Of a stretch of 64,000 nucleotides of DNA, positions 61,551 through 64,000 are shown piece after piece (position 1 is the stretch's first letter; each line of letters starts with the position of its first letter). The notes under the pieces are model-generated. The model ran no database searches and was not told the origin of the DNA. It saw nothing but the letters and a program-made list of their open reading frames with translations. Both the position numbers and the translations under genes were made by a program. The DNA is from Ruegeria sp. PrR005 (GTDB lineage: Bacteria > Pseudomonadota > Alphaproteobacteria > Rhodobacterales > Rhodobacteraceae): NCBI RefSeq assembly GCF_010500245.1, contig NZ_JAAGOX010000022.1:1-64000 (forward strand), given 5' to 3'.

Positions 61551-62668
61551 TGTCACGGGCCGCGCCGCTTTCGGGCCTCAGGGTCGTCGAACTGGCGCGC
61601 GTGCTGGCTGGCCCCTGGGCCGGCCAGACCCTGTCAGATCTGGGCGCCGAAGTGATCAAGGTCGAAAGCCCCGCAGGTGACGACACGCGCGCCTGGGGGC
61701 CGCCTTTCGTGACGCGCGACGACGATGTGTCAGCCGCGTATTTCCACTCGACCAATCGGGGCAAGGCATCGGTCGTTGCCGATTTTTCAACCGGCGAGGG
61801 GCAGGAAAAGGTGCGCGCACTGGTGCGCGACGCCGATATCCTGATCGAGAACTTCAAGGTTGGCGGGCTGGCCAAATACGGGCTGGATTACGCCTCGCTG
61901 TCGGCGATCAACCCCCGGCTCATCTATTGCTCGATCACCGGCTTCGGGCAGGACGGCCCCTATGCCCATCGCGCCGGATACGATTTCATCATCCAGGGCT
62001 TGTCCGGGCTGATGTCGATCACCGGCGAGCCCGAGGGCCAGCCGCAGAAATCGGGTGTGGCGATCACCGATATCTTTACCGGCATCTATGCGGTTACCGG
62101 CATTCTGGCCGCCCTGCACCAGCGCGACCGTACCGGTCGCGGACAGCATGTGGATATGGCACTGCTCGACGTGGCGGTTGCCGTCACCGCCAACCAGGCG
62201 CTGAACTATCTGACCACGGGCGAAGTGCCGCCGCGCATGGGCAACGCCCATGTCAATCTTGCCCCCTATCAGGTGTTCGACTGCGCTGACGGCCATATCA
62301 TCATCGCCACCGGCAATGATCGGCAATTCCAGCGGCTGTGCCGGGTGCTGGGGCTTGATGACATGGCCGAGGCGCCCGAGTTCCTGAAAAACCGTGATCG
62401 CCTTGCCAACCGCCGGGTGATGATCGCGCGGCTGAACGGCGCTACTGCGATCCGCGCCAAGGCCGAGTTGCTGGCCGCATGCGAGGCGCAGGGCATCCCT
62501 GCCGGTCCGATCAACGACATGGCCGAGGTGATGGCAGACCCGCAGGTGATCGCGCGCGGCATGCAGATCGCGCTTCAGGGTGTGCCGGGCGTCCGCGCAC
62601 CGTTCCGGTTCTCGGACGCCGACCTGGCCCTGCACCGACCCGCGCCCAAGCTGGGCGAGGACGGTTGA
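61550..62668 (+). CDS. Family III CoA transferase (CaiB/BaiF)
   Basis: 372 residues. The family signatures are present: GLRVVELARVLAGPWAGQTL, LGAEVIKVESPAGDDTRAWG, and the central VADFSTGEGQEKVRALVRDA with the following ADILIENFKVGGLAKYGLD. The catalytic Asp is in HRAGYDFIIQG. It moves CoA between organic acids; the acid is unknown. Unlike the copy at 72-887 it is intact. It is translationally coupled (TGATG) to a DsbA-family gene, an odd pairing. Confidence 0.92.
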   Translation: MSRAAPLSGLRVVELARVLAGPWAGQTLSDLGAEVIKVESPAGDDTRAWGPPFVTRDDDVSAAYFHSTNRGKASVVADFSTGEGQEKVRALVRDADILIENFKVGGLAKYGLDYASLSAINPRLIYCSITGFGQDGPYAHRAGYDFIIQGLSGLMSITGEPEGQPQKSGVAITDIFTGIYAVTGILAALHQRDRTGRGQHVDMALLDVAVAVTANQALNYLTTGEVPPRMGNAHVNLAPYQVFDCADGHIIIATGNDRQFQRLCRVLGLDDMAEAPEFLKNRDRLANRRVMIARLNGATAIRAKAELLAACEAQGIPAGPINDMAEVMADPQVIARGMQIALQGVPGVRAPFRFSDADLALHRPAPKLGEDG

Positions 62669-62671
62669 GGT

Positions 62672-63670
62672 TTAGGGCGCGGGGGCAACCGCCAGCAGCA
62701 TGTCGCGCACCCGGTCCGCATCTGCCATTTCCAGCCGCACCGGCAGGGTGATGACCTTGGACCGGAACGCGGGCGGCAGCCGAACCGCGTCTTTTTCGGT
62801 TGTCACCATCTGTGCACCAAGCAGCCGCGCCTCGTTTTCGAGCCGTGACATCAGCGCGGGCGTCAACGGCTGGTGGTCGTCCAAGGCCTCGGCCCGCAAC
62901 ACGTCCGCCCCTTCGTTGCGCAATGTGCGAAAGAACTTGGCCGGGTTGCCGATACCGGCAAAGGCCAGAACCGGGGTAGCGGCCCAGTCCATGCCGGTTT
63001 TCAGGGGTTTGAGTTCCGCCGTGGCATGCGGCAGGTCAATCATCGCCCCCCATCGGGCGGCGAAATCCGCCTGCGCGGCGGCATCCCCCAGCGAAAGGAG
63101 CATATCGGCGCGCCGCAGCCCCACGTCGACCGGTTCGCGCAGCGGCCCCGCCGGAATGCACAGCCCGTTGCCGAACCCCTGCGCCGCATCCACCACGATG
63201 ACCGAGAAATCCTTGACCACCGCCGGGTTCTGGAACCCGTCATCCAGCACGATCACAGTAGCGCCGGCCGCTTCGGCTGCCCGCACGCCAGCGGCCCGGT
63301 CCTTGGCGACCCAGACCTCGGCAAAGGCCGCCAGCAGCAATGGCTCGTCGCCCACCTGTTCCGACCTGTGGCGTCCCGGATCGACCTGCACCGGCCCTTG
63401 CAGCGCGCCGCCGTATCCGCGCGTGACGACATGCGGTTCGTGACCTGCGTCGCGCAGCCGCTCGACCACCCAGATCGCGGTCGGCGTCTTGCCGGTTCCG
63501 CCCGCGTTCAGGTTGCCGATGCAGATCACCGGCACAGCGGCGCGGATCGGCTGACCCGTCCGCAACCGCCGCGCGGTCGCCCCGGCATAGAGCGCTCCCA
63601 ACGGTCGCAGCAGAGTTGCGCGCAATCCGGGCCTTGCCGGATCGGTGTTCCAGAAATCAGGCGTCCGCAC
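62672..63670 (-). CDS. lpxK: Tetraacyldisaccharide 4'-kinase
   Basis: 332 residues from the GTG at 63670, which has GGGGG before it; an upstream ATG at 63706 overlaps waaA more deeply. LpxK phosphorylates the 4' position of the lipid A disaccharide at the inner membrane. The P-loop is in [20 protein letters not shown] (~50-69), and [19 protein letters not shown] holds the catalytic DDG. The membrane-associating N-terminus is [15 protein letters not shown]. It overlaps waaA by 14 bases. Confidence 0.95.
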   Translation of the reverse strand: MRTPDFWNTDPARPGLRATLLRPLGALYAGATARRLRTGQPIRAAVPVICIGNLNAGGTGKTPTAIWVVERLRDAGHEPHVVTRGYGGALQGPVQVDPGRHRSEQVGDEPLLLAAFAEVWVAKDRAAGVRAAEAAGATVIVLDDGFQNPAVVKDFSVIVVDAAQGFGNGLCIPAGPLREPVDVGLRRADMLLSLGDAAAQADFAARWGAMIDLPHATAELKPLKTGMDWAATPVLAFAGIGNPAKFFRTLRNEGADVLRAEALDDHQPLTPALMSRLENEARLLGAQMVTTEKDAVRLPPAFRSKVITLPVRLEMADADRVRDMLLAVAPAP

Positions 63671-64000
63671 GTTCTGCCCCCCGCCGGTCCAGGCGATCCT
63701 GGACAAGTTCGATCAGCTCATCGGTCAGGTGCGCGGTTTCGGTCACCACCTCCCACCCGGCCAGCGCCATCGCGGCGGCGGCATCGGGCGCCAATAGATG
63801 CACGACCTCGGACCCCAGCGCATCGGCGTCGCGGACCGATCGCGCGGCACCGGCCGAGGCCAGACGAACATATGTGTCGATATGGTTGCGCACGTTCGGA
63901 CCATAGAGTAGCGCCGAACCGAGAGCCACCGCCGTTAGCGGGTCCCGTCCGCCCGCGCCGGGCTCCAAAGAACTGCCCAGAAAGGTCAAGGGCGACACCC
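63657..64000 (-). CDS. waaA: Kdo transferase WaaA, C-terminal part (runs off the window)
   Basis: The last ~113 residues of a Kdo transferase (KdtA/WaaA) are in the window; the start lies right of 64000. They correspond to the C-terminal GT-B half, with [20 protein letters not shown] and the following [18 protein letters not shown]. WaaA adds Kdo to lipid IVA, the step after or near LpxK. It overlaps the downstream lpxK start. Assignment is helped by lpxK next to it, a common order in alphaproteobacteria. Confidence 0.85.
   Translation of the reverse strand, partial: VSPLTFLGSSLEPGAGGRDPLTAVALGSALLYGPNVRNHIDTYVRLASAGAARSVRDADALGSEVVHLLAPDAAAAMALAGWEVVTETAHLTDELIELVQDRLDRRGAERADA

Overview
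The window looks like a chromosomal segment of an alphaproteobacterium of the Rhodobacterales (Roseobacter group; Ruegeria/Silicibacter-like is my best guess). The evidence is high GC with tightly packed genes and frequent ATGA/TGATG stop-start overlaps, a CcrM-type GANTC methyltransferase, FlaF/FlbT flagellin regulators beside a flagellin gene, several PotFGHI-type transporters, and a glcDEF operon. No rRNA, CRISPR array or prophage was seen; there is one tRNA.

Layout. 1-5.3 kb is the most disturbed part: the end of an IS21-like element truncates a CoA-transferase gene. It is followed by a LysR gene, a YqaA/DUF411 pair, an MFS transporter, a permease pseudogene, a 208-bp internally deleted insertion-sequence remnant with 30-bp inverted ends, and tRNA-Pro(CGG). 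5.4-17 kb holds a Na/Pi symporter, the leucine genes leuB, leuD and leuC (with unrelated genes between them and a DUF308/HdeD-like gene inside leuC-leuD), a LysR/epimerase pair, a nuclease/membrane-protein operon and an MscS channel. 16.8-26 kb carries rsfS-rlmH, a flavodoxin, a membrane guanylate/adenylate cyclase, an MltB-like transglycosylase, a YafY/GST divergent pair, hsp20 with a textbook sigma-32 promoter, two tandem trypsin-like proteases and an MFS transporter. 26-31.4 kb is glcDEF plus a DUF599 protein and a small periplasmic protein.

31.4-43.8 kb is a polyamine (or related amine) uptake and catabolism island: a leftward potA-D-B-C-like operon, an omega-aminotransferase, a GntR regulator, a rightward potFGHI operon and a PuuB-like FAD oxidoreductase. 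44.7-50.9 kb is a satellite flagellar cluster (flgD, fliK, flgJ-type rod protein, FlgN-like protein, flagellin, flaF, flbT, DUF1217). 50.9-54.5 kb is a less familiar signalling stretch: a DUF427-nucleotide cyclase fusion, three small exported proteins, and a membrane-anchored protein with an OmpR-type DNA-binding domain at its cytoplasmic C-terminus. 54.5-64 kb returns to housekeeping: rnhB, ccrM, a third cyclase, an AlkB-type hydroxylase, mutY, a DUF721 protein, a DsbA-like protein, a second CoA transferase, lpxK and the end of waaA.

The best candidates for something undescribed are the exported-protein/membrane winged-helix pair (52.8-53.8 kb) and the DUF427-cyclase fusion beside the flagellar genes. 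Function names rest on recognition of motifs and family resemblance by eye; no database search was run.
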